Shown here piece after piece: positions 15,593 to 23,723 of a stretch of 64,000 bases of DNA. Within the stretch, counting starts at the first letter, position 1; every line of letters starts with the position of its first letter. The DNA is taken from contig JAUNUH010000008.1 in the NCBI GenBank assembly GCA_030538275.1, positions 1-64,000 on the forward strand. Direction: 5' to 3'. Position numbers and translations under genes: made by a program. The notes below the pieces were generated by a model. That model did not search any database. It was not told where the DNA came from and worked only from the letters and a program-made list of their open reading frames with translations. The DNA is from Flavobacteriaceae bacterium. Lineage in GTDB: Bacteria; Bacteroidota; Bacteroidia; Flavobacteriales; Weeksellaceae.

Positions 15593-15844
15593 TCACATGC
15601 ATTCGGCAAAGAAAGCTTCGGTTTCTTCGTCGGACATGTTTTGAATGGCTTTTTGGGCTTGTTGCATAGAGCTGTAGTTTTGCATAGCTTTTTGGAGGCC
15701 ACAATTACAAATTTCTTCGATATTAGGAATGTTTTCTGCCATTTGCATACAATCGTTTCGGTATTGGTTTTGGTCGGCGGTGGACCATTCTTTGGCGCAA
15801 GAGGTGAGTGCAAATAAGGCTATAAAGGGGATAAATTTTTTCAT
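15593..15844 (-). CDS. Small lipoprotein of unknown function
   Basis: 83 aa. The signal MKKFIPFIALFALTSC ends in a lipobox (LTSC). The mature part is helical and acidic with four cysteines besides the lipid-bearing one: Cys32 and, in CNCGL and FAECM, three more. It would sit in a membrane facing the periplasm. Similar short lipoproteins with a DCMxxAE start are common in Flavobacteriia; no function is known. It is convergent to pgk. Confidence 0.75.
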   Translation of the reverse strand: MKKFIPFIALFALTSCAKEWSTADQNQYRNDCMQMAENIPNIEEICNCGLQKAMQNYSSMQQAQKAIQNMSDEETEAFFAECM

Positions 15845-16034
15845 TGAAACTATTTTGAAGTAAAAATAAGGAATTGATTTGATAAATTGAAAAGCTTAAT
15901 TTATCAATTTATTATAAAATGAAAATTAAAAGTTGATTTATCCATAATTTTTAATAAATTTACTTGATTTTAACACAAAAAATTTGGTTTTAGATTTTAA
16001 ATTTTTGTTTTCATAAACCAATAAAAAATGTGTT

Positions 16035-16409
16035 ATGAAAAATGTTTTATTTGTATTAGATATGTTGCTTATGGGTTCTTTTGGATATTCTCAGTCTAGT
16101 TGTTTTTGTGGAAATCCTGAACGAAATGGTTGTACGGCCAATTGTGGTGCTGGAAGAATGGCAGGTTGTGAGGGTTACGGAGGAGCTTGCAGTTGTAATT
16201 GCCTTCCTGTTCTAGATTTGACTCCTGCGCCAAAAGATCCAGGAACATTCACATTGAGAAATCTGAATATTGAAGTTAAAGAGTGTAAATTCATCAATCC
16301 AAAGTTGCTCGCGAATGCGTATAAAATCGAGGCAAATAGAATTAATCATAGGGATTATTTTACTTTGTTACAACTATTTAGAGATAAAAGACTAGAGGTA
16401 ATAAACTAA
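16035..16409 (+). CDS. Exported cysteine-rich protein of unknown function
   Basis: 124 aa. A short signal (MKNVLFVLDMLLMGSFGYSQ), with an unusual Asp9 in the hydrophobic core, is followed by a compact block with eight cysteines between residues 23 and 56 (CFC, GC, NC, GC, ACSCNC). The remaining 65 residues are mixed with no motif I know. The next gene, a GLPGLI protein, starts 4 bases after the stop, so the two form an operon. It may be a small disulfide-bonded or metal-binding periplasmic protein. Confidence 0.65.
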   Translation: MKNVLFVLDMLLMGSFGYSQSSCFCGNPERNGCTANCGAGRMAGCEGYGGACSCNCLPVLDLTPAPKDPGTFTLRNLNIEVKECKFINPKLLANAYKIEANRINHRDYFTLLQLFRDKRLEVIN

Positions 16410-16413
16410 AATT

Positions 16414-17208
16414 ATGTTTGGGCGAATTATATTTTTTTTAATTTTTAGTTTAGGGCATTTAAATGTTTTAAGTCAAGAAAATATTGTATATGAAGTGAAT
16501 TATATTAATTATTTTGAAATTGATAATGAAAAATTCAATTCATATTTTCAATTTACTGATGAAGAAATAAAAGAAAGAAATCGTGATGTTTTCACTTCAT
16601 TAAAAGAATATGTATTGTTTTTTGATCATGAACAGTCAGAATTTAACTATAATGCTAAATTGAATAATTCACAGACAACAAATGACAGAATTAGACAAAA
16701 CGGCAACGAAGTTGTTTTTCATAACAACTCGGGTTTGATTTTATATCGAAATTTAGTTGAAAATTTTGCTTTGATTCCTCAAGAAAATAACATCTTTGTT
16801 CAAGATTCGTTAATTCCATTTCATTGGAATACATATTTTGAAGACGAAAAAGAAATTTTAGGCTACAAAGTAAAAAAAGCTACTACAAAAGGCTTAGAAC
16901 CTAATACTAACGTAATAGCTTGGTACACAGTGGATTTACAAGTACAACATGGGCCGTTTTATTATTGGGGTCTTCCAGGTTTGATATTAAAAATTGATGT
17001 ATTTGTAAATGATAATAATGGAATTGGAAGTTTTATAAATTCATATCATTATGAAGCCACATCATTAAAAAAACCGAAAAAAAACTACAAGTTTCAAACA
17101 ACGGAAAATGCTAAAATATTGAATCAAAAAGAGTATGATGAAAAACAGGAAGCACATTTTAAAAAACAACGCAAATTTGAATCACAAGGTGTAGATAAAC
17201 GAGAATGA
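16414..17208 (+). CDS. GLPGLI family protein
   Basis: 264 aa. A signal peptide (MFGRIIFFLIFSLGHLNVLSQ) precedes a beta-rich body. The family motif appears as YYWGLPGLILKIDV at about residues 187-200, after the typical AWYTVDLQVQHGP. GLPGLI proteins are abundant in Bacteroidota. Their role is unknown, though many lie next to peptidases or TonB-linked genes. Here the partner is the Cys-rich protein upstream. The C-terminal KKQRKFE tail is basic. Confidence 0.9.
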   Translation: MFGRIIFFLIFSLGHLNVLSQENIVYEVNYINYFEIDNEKFNSYFQFTDEEIKERNRDVFTSLKEYVLFFDHEQSEFNYNAKLNNSQTTNDRIRQNGNEVVFHNNSGLILYRNLVENFALIPQENNIFVQDSLIPFHWNTYFEDEKEILGYKVKKATTKGLEPNTNVIAWYTVDLQVQHGPFYYWGLPGLILKIDVFVNDNNGIGSFINSYHYEATSLKKPKKNYKFQTTENAKILNQKEYDEKQEAHFKKQRKFESQGVDKRE

Positions 17209-17338
17209 TAAAATTGAAACAAAATCAAGTTTTTTCCACCCATTCCATCCTTATTAACACTCCTTAACCCATTTCTTGGAACATAATTTGTCATTAAGCC
17301 ATATAATTCACGAAATTTACACGCTTAATCTATAATCT

Positions 17339-18337
17339 ATGTCCATTACTTCTGTAGAACTGCAGGAACTCAACGATATCATCAATCACGAAAGCCAATC
17401 GGTGCAGCGGCTTTCAAACGAAATGTCACGCGTCATCATTGGTCAGGACAAAATGATCGAATCTTTGCTGATCGGCCTTCTTAGCAACGGTCATATCCTG
17501 CTCGAGGGCGTTCCCGGGCTTGCCAAAACCCTGGCCATCAAAACGCTTTCAGATGCCGTTCATGCCGATTTTTCGCGCATACAATTCACACCCGATCTCT
17601 TGCCCGCAGATGTGGTGGGAACCCTCATCTACAATATTAAAGAAAATGATTTCACCATCAAAAAAGGACCGATTTTCGCCCATTTTGTCCTCGCAGACGA
17701 AATCAACCGCGCCCCTGCCAAAGTGCAATCAGCTCTGCTAGAAGCCATGCAAGAGCGCCAAGTTACCATCGGCGACGAAACATTTTATCTCGATGAACCC
17801 TTTTTGGTCATGGCTACCCAAAACCCAGTAGAACAAGAAGGTACCTATCCCCTACCAGAAGCCCAGGTCGATCGTTTTATGCTCAAAACCGTGATTACCT
17901 ATCCCGACTACGAAGCCGAACGCCAAATCATGCGCCACAATATCAATCAATCGTTTCCGCAAATCAATCCCGTGATGCATACCAACGAAATTCTACACCT
18001 GCGCCAAGTGGTAAAGAAAATCTATATGGACGAAAAAATCGAACAATATATTCTCGATATTTCGGCTGCAACGCGTTATCCACAAGATTTTCAATTACCT
18101 GATTTGCAGCCATATATACGGTTTGGAACATCACCAAGAGGTAGTATCAACTTGGCCAAAGCCGCAAGAGTTCATGCCTTTTTGCGCAAACGCGCTTTTG
18201 TGATTCCAGAAGATGTGCGCGCCATGGTAAAAGATGTTTTGCGCCACCGTATCGGCATCACCTACGAAGCCGAAGCCGAAAACATAGATGCCGACAAAAT
18301 CATTGATAGAATTGTGAACAAAATTCCACTTCCATAA
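17339..18337 (+). CDS. MoxR-family AAA+ ATPase
   Basis: 332 aa. The Walker A motif is GVPGLAKT at 57-64. Walker B is ILADEINRA-like (VLADEINRAPAK) near residue 115. The AMQERQVT and ATQNPVEQEGTYPLPEAQ segments are diagnostic of MoxR. These ATPases act as chaperones that work with VWA-domain proteins. It is the first gene of a Bat operon that runs to 25487, with a 47-base gap to the DUF58 gene. Confidence 0.95.
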   Translation: MSITSVELQELNDIINHESQSVQRLSNEMSRVIIGQDKMIESLLIGLLSNGHILLEGVPGLAKTLAIKTLSDAVHADFSRIQFTPDLLPADVVGTLIYNIKENDFTIKKGPIFAHFVLADEINRAPAKVQSALLEAMQERQVTIGDETFYLDEPFLVMATQNPVEQEGTYPLPEAQVDRFMLKTVITYPDYEAERQIMRHNINQSFPQINPVMHTNEILHLRQVVKKIYMDEKIEQYILDISAATRYPQDFQLPDLQPYIRFGTSPRGSINLAKAARVHAFLRKRAFVIPEDVRAMVKDVLRHRIGITYEAEAENIDADKIIDRIVNKIPLP

Positions 18338-18384
18338 TGTTTTGATTATCAATATATAATAAGTTTTTTTTTAAATTAAATAAT

Positions 18385-19428
18385 TTGCTGGACAATCAAA
18401 ATATAATTTTCATATTGGTGATGCTATTTGCACTCACCATCATTTGGATTTTGATGAAAAGAAAAACAATCTTTGGCCAAAATACCGAAGATGTAAATGA
18501 AAAACAAGCTGAAAGAAATTTAAGAAAAAATAATATTAATTCAACGGAAAATGAGCAGCAAGTCAGGGATTTAATAAAAAAAGTAAGACAAATCGAAATC
18601 AAAACCAAAAGTCTTACCAACAATCTTTTTATGGGAGAATATCAAAGTTCTTTCAAAGGTCGAGGAATGATGTTTTCTGAGGTCAGGCCTTATCAATACG
18701 GGGATGATGTACGCAATATCGATTGGAACAAAACCGCTCAATTCAATGAACCTTTTGTCAAAGTTTTTGAAGAAGAACGGGAATTGACGCTGATGCTCAT
18801 GGTCGATATCAGTGCATCGCAAAATTTTGGAACGCGCAAACAGCTTAAGAAACAAACAGTTGCAGAGATTTGTGCCACATTGGCTTTCTCGGCCATGGCC
18901 AATAATGACAAAGTGGGACTCCTACTCTACTCGGACCAGGTCGAATTATATATTCCGCCCTCCAAAGGCCGTTTCCAAGTTTTGAAAATCATTAGAGAAC
19001 TAATTGAATTTAAACCAAAACACAACAAAACTGACCTTTCTGTGGCCTTGGATTTTCTTTTGCAAACACAAAAAAGACGAAGTATCACCTTTATTTTGTC
19101 TGATTTTTCTGATACAAATTACGAAAAATCCATACGTATTGCAGCACGTAAACATGAAATTACAGGAATTCGAGTGTATGACGAAAAAGAAGAAATATTG
19201 CCCAATATTGGCTTGGTAAATATGATGGACAACGAAACAGGAGAAATGCGAATGATCAATACTTCTTCTCACGAAGTTCGAAAGAATTATGAATTGTATT
19301 ATCGCCGAATCAGCGAAAGTTTCAGAGATATATTTACCAAATCAGGTGCAGCTACCATCGAAATTAAAACCGATGGTGATTATATCAAAGCATTGTTGAA
19401 CTATTTTAAAAGTCATCATGCGGCATAG
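18385..19428 (+). CDS. DUF58 protein with an unusual N-terminal membrane helix
   Basis: 347 aa from TTG 18385. The family core begins near residue 60 and has SFKGRGMMFSEVRPYQYGDD then VRNIDW (89-114), followed by a VWA-like fold with MVDISAS. The first 59 residues add a hydrophobic helix (7-24) and a charged linker. DUF58 proteins in Bat operons are usually about 290 aa and lack this part. In the operon it is thought to be acted on by MoxR. No ATG exists before the core except Met24. Confidence 0.88.
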   Translation: MLDNQNIIFILVMLFALTIIWILMKRKTIFGQNTEDVNEKQAERNLRKNNINSTENEQQVRDLIKKVRQIEIKTKSLTNNLFMGEYQSSFKGRGMMFSEVRPYQYGDDVRNIDWNKTAQFNEPFVKVFEEERELTLMLMVDISASQNFGTRKQLKKQTVAEICATLAFSAMANNDKVGLLLYSDQVELYIPPSKGRFQVLKIIRELIEFKPKHNKTDLSVALDFLLQTQKRRSITFILSDFSDTNYEKSIRIAARKHEITGIRVYDEKEEILPNIGLVNMMDNETGEMRMINTSSHEVRKNYELYYRRISESFRDIFTKSGAATIEIKTDGDYIKALLNYFKSHHAA

Positions 19429-19513
19429 GAGTTCATCCCAAAAGATACGGGACAGGAAGTTTGAAGTTTGGAGTGTAGCATTAGAAGCGATTGTATTTCA
19501 ATCATTTACAAGA

Positions 19514-20482
19514 ATGATTGGATTGGGTTTTATGCTATTTTTGTTACTGAATTTTAGTATTCTTAATGCACAAATTCAAACTAAATTGGATCCGCAAGTT
19601 ATTCTCATAGGTGATTCTGCTTCCTTGCAAATCACTGTCAACCTGAATGTTGATGATTTGGTAGATCTGCCATTGCCTGGCGATTCACTCAACAATTATA
19701 TAGAAATCACAGCCGTCAAAACAGATACCTTGTTCTTGGGAAATGAACTTAAAATTATTCGAAATTTTACACTTACAGGCTTCGAAGCTGGAAGATTTCT
19801 TATCAATTCCTTACCGGTATCCATCAACGGAAAAATATATCAATCGGCTGCTCTACAATTAGAAATTCAAGATATACAAGTTGGGGAAGATCTCACACAA
19901 ATGTATCCTATAAAACCTATTATGACAGAGGAAATCAGCTTATGGGAAAAATATAAGAAATATGTGTGGTATTTTGCGCTTGGATTGTTGCTTGCATTGC
20001 TGGTTTTGCTGTTGATTTGGCTTTATTTCAAAGAAAAAAAGAAAAATAAATACATAAGTTCACCCTTGCTTCCACCTTACGAAGAAGCTATTGCCAACTT
20101 GAAAAAACTTGACGAAGCCGGGTTTATTCAACAACAGAAATATTATGAATTCTATTCAGATTTGAGCCAAATTCTTAGAAGATATTTTACAAGGAGGTTT
20201 GATTTTCCTGCCAATGCGCTTTTGAGCTCTGATTTACCGAAATTTATGTACAATAAAGAATTCATTACCGACAATGAAAGAGATGAATTAGAAATTTTTC
20301 TGAAAGAAACTGATTTAGTGAAATTTGCCCGAAATATTCCTGATGAAGAAAAACATCATCAATACCGCAAATGGACAGAAGACTTGATATATAGAACACG
20401 ACCCGTTTTTGAAGAAAATCTGGCAGATGACGGATTTGCTGAAAGTGAAAAGGAGAAAATTAGAAAAATTGACAACAGATGA
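19514..20482 (+). CDS. Bat operon membrane protein, BatD/DUF4381-like
   Basis: 322 aa from ATG 19514, chosen because MIGLGFMLFLLLNFSILNAQ is a signal peptide. The frame extends back to ATG 19418, overlapping the DUF58 stop by 11 bases. A beta-sandwich periplasmic domain (to about residue 145) precedes one membrane helix (YFALGLLLALLVLLLIWLY). A cytoplasmic helical domain with YYEFYSDLSQILRRYFTRRF follows, as in DUF4381 proteins of MoxR/VWA operons. Its stop overlaps the batA start by 4 bases. Confidence 0.83.
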   Translation: MIGLGFMLFLLLNFSILNAQIQTKLDPQVILIGDSASLQITVNLNVDDLVDLPLPGDSLNNYIEITAVKTDTLFLGNELKIIRNFTLTGFEAGRFLINSLPVSINGKIYQSAALQLEIQDIQVGEDLTQMYPIKPIMTEEISLWEKYKKYVWYFALGLLLALLVLLLIWLYFKEKKKNKYISSPLLPPYEEAIANLKKLDEAGFIQQQKYYEFYSDLSQILRRYFTRRFDFPANALLSSDLPKFMYNKEFITDNERDELEIFLKETDLVKFARNIPDEEKHHQYRKWTEDLIYRTRPVFEENLADDGFAESEKEKIRKIDNR

Positions 20483-21486
20483 TATCCAATTTTGAATTTT
20501 CAGACCCATGGTTTTTGTTGTTGCTACTTGTGATTCCAGCATTGATTATCTGGCATTTGGCATTCAGAAATCTTGTTGCAGTTCCTATGAAAATCCCTAG
20601 TATCAAAGCTTTTGATAAAACAACAGCTTGGTACAAATATATTTCTACATTTCTTTTTATCCTGCGACTTATCGCTATCAGCCTTTTGATTATTGCTTTG
20701 GCACGGCCGCGTAAAGTGGATGTGAGTACTCGAGTACAATCAGACAAAGGTGTAGATATCATGATGGTAGTTGATGTGTCGCTCAGTATGCTGGCAAGAG
20801 ACCTCAAACCTACACGTCTTGCTGCATTACAAGAGGTAGCAGAAGAGTTTGTAACCCAAAGGCGTACCGACCGTATCGGCCTTATCGAATATTCTGGAGA
20901 AGCCATTACCAAAGTTCCGCTTACTACTGATAGAGCGGTGGTAATTGATGCCGTACGCAACTTGCAAATGGATGAATTAGAGGCTGGAACAGCTATTGGA
21001 ATTGGGGTGGCAACTGCGGTGAATCATTTACAGCATAGTAAGGCAGAAAGTAAGGTCATTTTGCTGATTTCAGACGGGGGTGAAAGCCCTGTAGATTACA
21101 CCAATCACAAAATTTACATCAGTCCAGAAAATGCTGCAGATATCGCTAAGGACCGTGAAATCAAAATTTATGCAATAGGTATCGGAACTACAGGAATTAT
21201 TCCACTACCAAGAGGTTATGAGCATTATCCTCAAAGTGCTTTTCAATTAGATGAAAACCTAATGAAACATATTGCGCAAACTACAAATGGTCGCTACTTT
21301 AGAGCAACTGATAATCAGAAATTGGAAGAAATATATAATGAAATAAATCAATTGGAAAAAACCGAAATCAGCGAAATCAAATATTATAATTATACCGAAT
21401 ATTTCAGAAAATATATATTCTGGGCATTGGCATTTATTTGCATTGAAATAATTTGTAAAACACTAATTTTCAGACAATTAACTTGA
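20479..21486 (+). CDS. batA: Aerotolerance VWA protein BatA
   Basis: 335 aa. Two N-terminal helices (12-29, 57-74) and one near the C-terminus hold a von Willebrand A domain in the periplasm. The metal site MIDAS is present as D99-x-S101-x-S103 (VVDVSLSM), with TDR and SDGGE further on. Bat proteins were named for aerotolerance in Bacteroides; the operon probably protects or builds envelope complexes. The stop overlaps batB by 4 bases. Confidence 0.93.
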   Translation: MISNFEFSDPWFLLLLLVIPALIIWHLAFRNLVAVPMKIPSIKAFDKTTAWYKYISTFLFILRLIAISLLIIALARPRKVDVSTRVQSDKGVDIMMVVDVSLSMLARDLKPTRLAALQEVAEEFVTQRRTDRIGLIEYSGEAITKVPLTTDRAVVIDAVRNLQMDELEAGTAIGIGVATAVNHLQHSKAESKVILLISDGGESPVDYTNHKIYISPENAADIAKDREIKIYAIGIGTTGIIPLPRGYEHYPQSAFQLDENLMKHIAQTTNGRYFRATDNQKLEEIYNEINQLEKTEISEIKYYNYTEYFRKYIFWALAFICIEIICKTLIFRQLT

Positions 21487-22496
21487 TGATTTTTTGGGAT
21501 AAACCTTATTATTTTTTTGTTTTATTACTAGCTGCTTTGCTGGCTTATCTCTTTTGGAATTTACATCATTGGAGACAAAAAGCAAGGTATAATTTTGCAG
21601 ATACGCATTTGCAACAAGATGTTTTTAGAAGCAAAATGTCTAATTGGATCAACGCAAAAGTGATTTATTTGATGATTTCACTTTTGTTTATTGTATTAAC
21701 ACTTATGGGACCGCTTTGGGGAGAAGAAGAACAAAAATTAAAACGAGAAGGTATTGATATTATCTTTGCACTAGATCTTTCCAACAGTATGAACGCTCAA
21801 GATATAGCTCCCAGCCGACTCGAAAAGTCGAAATTTTTTATATCAGATTATCTCAATCGGTTGGGCGGTGATAGAGTAGGACTTGTCGTGTTTGCAGGCG
21901 ATGCGTATGCGGTTTCACCACTTACTGCAGATTATGCCGCTCTGGTTTCATTTATTGAAAATTTAGATACCCATTTACTCTGGGATCAGGGAACTAATTT
22001 TGCTGCTGCTTTGCGTAGGTGCAGCGAAGTTTTGGGTGATGTACCAGATACAAGCAAAGCGGTGATATTGATCTCTGATGGTGAAGATCATGAAAAAGGC
22101 CTGGATGATGCCATAGAATTACTCAGAAAACAACGAATTGAAGTATTTGCTGTAGGTGTAGGCAAGGATGTTCCGGTTCCCATTCCTATGGATACCGCAG
22201 ATGGCTGGGACGATGGTTACAAAACAGATGATAATGGAAGTACGGTTTTAACATCTTTTCATGGACAAACACTGCGTAGTATTGCAGACCGAACCAATGG
22301 AAAATATATACAACTGGAACGGATTGAAGACGGTATCAACAGCTTGAAAGACGGAATTGATGCACTTGAAAAAAAATCACAGACAGAAATATCAACCTAC
22401 AACAAAAAACAACAATTTCAATGGTTTTTACTACCTGCGCTTTTGTTTTTTCTTATGTATTCTTTAACACCTGAAAATAAGAAAATTAAACAATAA
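21483..22496 (+). CDS. batB: Aerotolerance VWA protein BatB
   Basis: 337 aa, the same layout as BatA. Two N-terminal membrane helices are followed by a VWA domain with MIDAS D98-L-S100-N-S102 (ALDLSNSM), then SDGEDHEKGL. A C-terminal helix follows (FLLPALLFFLMY). BatA and BatB usually occur as this tandem pair and probably arose by duplication. It starts inside the batA stop. Confidence 0.93.
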   Translation: MMIFWDKPYYFFVLLLAALLAYLFWNLHHWRQKARYNFADTHLQQDVFRSKMSNWINAKVIYLMISLLFIVLTLMGPLWGEEEQKLKREGIDIIFALDLSNSMNAQDIAPSRLEKSKFFISDYLNRLGGDRVGLVVFAGDAYAVSPLTADYAALVSFIENLDTHLLWDQGTNFAAALRRCSEVLGDVPDTSKAVILISDGEDHEKGLDDAIELLRKQRIEVFAVGVGKDVPVPIPMDTADGWDDGYKTDDNGSTVLTSFHGQTLRSIADRTNGKYIQLERIEDGINSLKDGIDALEKKSQTEISTYNKKQQFQWFLLPALLFFLMYSLTPENKKIKQ

Positions 22497-22517
22497 TTCT
22501 TTATTTTTGACACGAAA

Positions 22518-23192
22518 ATGATGAGCAGAATTTTTATACGTCGCAGGCTTTTTATAACGCTCTTTTTGTATTTGGGATTGTCATGGATTGACGCACAATC
22601 ACTAGAAGAGAAGCAAACGATTGTGAATGGAAATCAATTTTATCTGAATCAGGAATTCGATAAAGCAAGAGTGGAATATAGTAAAGTATTGGCGCAAACC
22701 CCCTCTCATCTCAAAGCAAATTATAACTTAGGAAATACCTTTTACCAGCTCAAAGATTATAAAAAATCGCTTTTACACTACCAAAAAGCTGCAGAAATGG
22801 CAATCGACAATATAGACAAAGCCGCAGCATTTCATAACCTTGGAAATTCTTATATGCATTTGCAGCAATTTGATAAGGCTGTAGAGGCTTATAAAAATGC
22901 CTTAAGAAAAAACCCGAAAGACGACGAAACACGCTACAATTTTGCATTGGCAAAGAAATTGCTTAATAATCAGCAACAAAAACAACAGAATCAAACCGAT
23001 TTACCTCAACCCTCTGTATATGCCAAAGAACAAAAAGCCATTGCAGACAGTCTTTCGGAAAAGGCTATGTTCACAGATGCGCTCCAGATTATGAATCAAG
23101 CACTAGATAAAGACTCAACCGTAATTCATTTTCAAAGTTTTATTGAAAAACTTAATCAAATCGTTATACTAGATACAATTCAATGGAAATGA
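22518..23192 (+). CDS. TPR protein, BatC/BatE-like
   Basis: 224 aa. The signal peptide ends near DAQ. At least three tetratricopeptide repeats are visible (FDKARVEYSKVLAQTPSHLK; NYNLGNTFYQLKDYKKSLLH; AFHNLGNSYMHLQQFDKAVE). A Q-rich linker (NNQQQKQQNQ) and a further helical part follow. Such TPR proteins of the Bat operon lie in the periplasm and likely bind partners of BatA/B. Its end overlaps the next gene by 10 bases. Confidence 0.85.
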   Translation: MMSRIFIRRRLFITLFLYLGLSWIDAQSLEEKQTIVNGNQFYLNQEFDKARVEYSKVLAQTPSHLKANYNLGNTFYQLKDYKKSLLHYQKAAEMAIDNIDKAAAFHNLGNSYMHLQQFDKAVEAYKNALRKNPKDDETRYNFALAKKLLNNQQQKQQNQTDLPQPSVYAKEQKAIADSLSEKAMFTDALQIMNQALDKDSTVIHFQSFIEKLNQIVILDTIQWK

Positions 23193-23722
23193 GAGGCTTG
23201 GTTTTTTTCTTATTCGTTAATTTATTTAGCGTTATAAACGCTCAATCTGCCGATGATTACTTCAATTCATCTGCATACGAATATCTTCAAAATAACCACC
23301 AAACTGCTCTTGAATTTATAAATAAAGGTATTGACGAGTATCCAGGAAATAAAAAATTACAAGAACTGAAAAAAAGAATAGAGGAGGAGCAGGAACAAAA
23401 TCAACAAGGCGAAGGAAATAAGCAAAACACCCCAAATGATGGCCAAGACCAAAAACAGGATCCCAGCCAAAACAATCAGAATGCTGGTCAACAAGATGGA
23501 CGAAATGAAGGAGAGCAGGGGAGTGGAAGCAGCGATCAAGACCCATTAAACGCTACTGGAAGCGAAGAAAGCAACCACAACCGCGATCAAGGAGCAAGAT
23601 TAAAACAACACAGATACGACAATATATTAAAAGCACTCGAGCAACAAGAACAAAATACGCAACGCCGATTGATGATGGGTAAATCTAAATCAAAGCTGGG
23701 CAGAAAGCAAAAAGATTGGTAG
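23183..23722 (+). CDS. BatC-like exported protein with low-complexity middle
   Basis: 179 aa. The signal MRGLVFFLFVNLFSVINAQ (second Met) is followed by a TPR-like pair of helices (ADDYFNSSAYEYLQNNHQTA). About 70 residues made mostly of Q, N, G, E and D come next. The end, HRYDNILKALEQQEQNTQRR and on to KQKDW, resembles the conserved C-terminus of BatC, which commonly ends KDW. It sits directly before batD with one base between them. Confidence 0.78.
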   Translation: MEMRGLVFFLFVNLFSVINAQSADDYFNSSAYEYLQNNHQTALEFINKGIDEYPGNKKLQELKKRIEEEQEQNQQGEGNKQNTPNDGQDQKQDPSQNNQNAGQQDGRNEGEQGSGSSDQDPLNATGSEESNHNRDQGARLKQHRYDNILKALEQQEQNTQRRLMMGKSKSKLGRKQKDW

Positions 23723-23723
23723 G

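Noticed and set aside
15499..15813. 104-residue minus-strand frame overlapping the small lipoprotein
   Set aside because: It lies in another frame of the lipoprotein with a clear signal and lipobox, and its end is made by the terminator hairpin.
20460..20960. 166-residue minus-strand frame opposite batA
   Set aside because: Rich in S, T, R and I as expected for antisense of a membrane and VWA gene; no family features.
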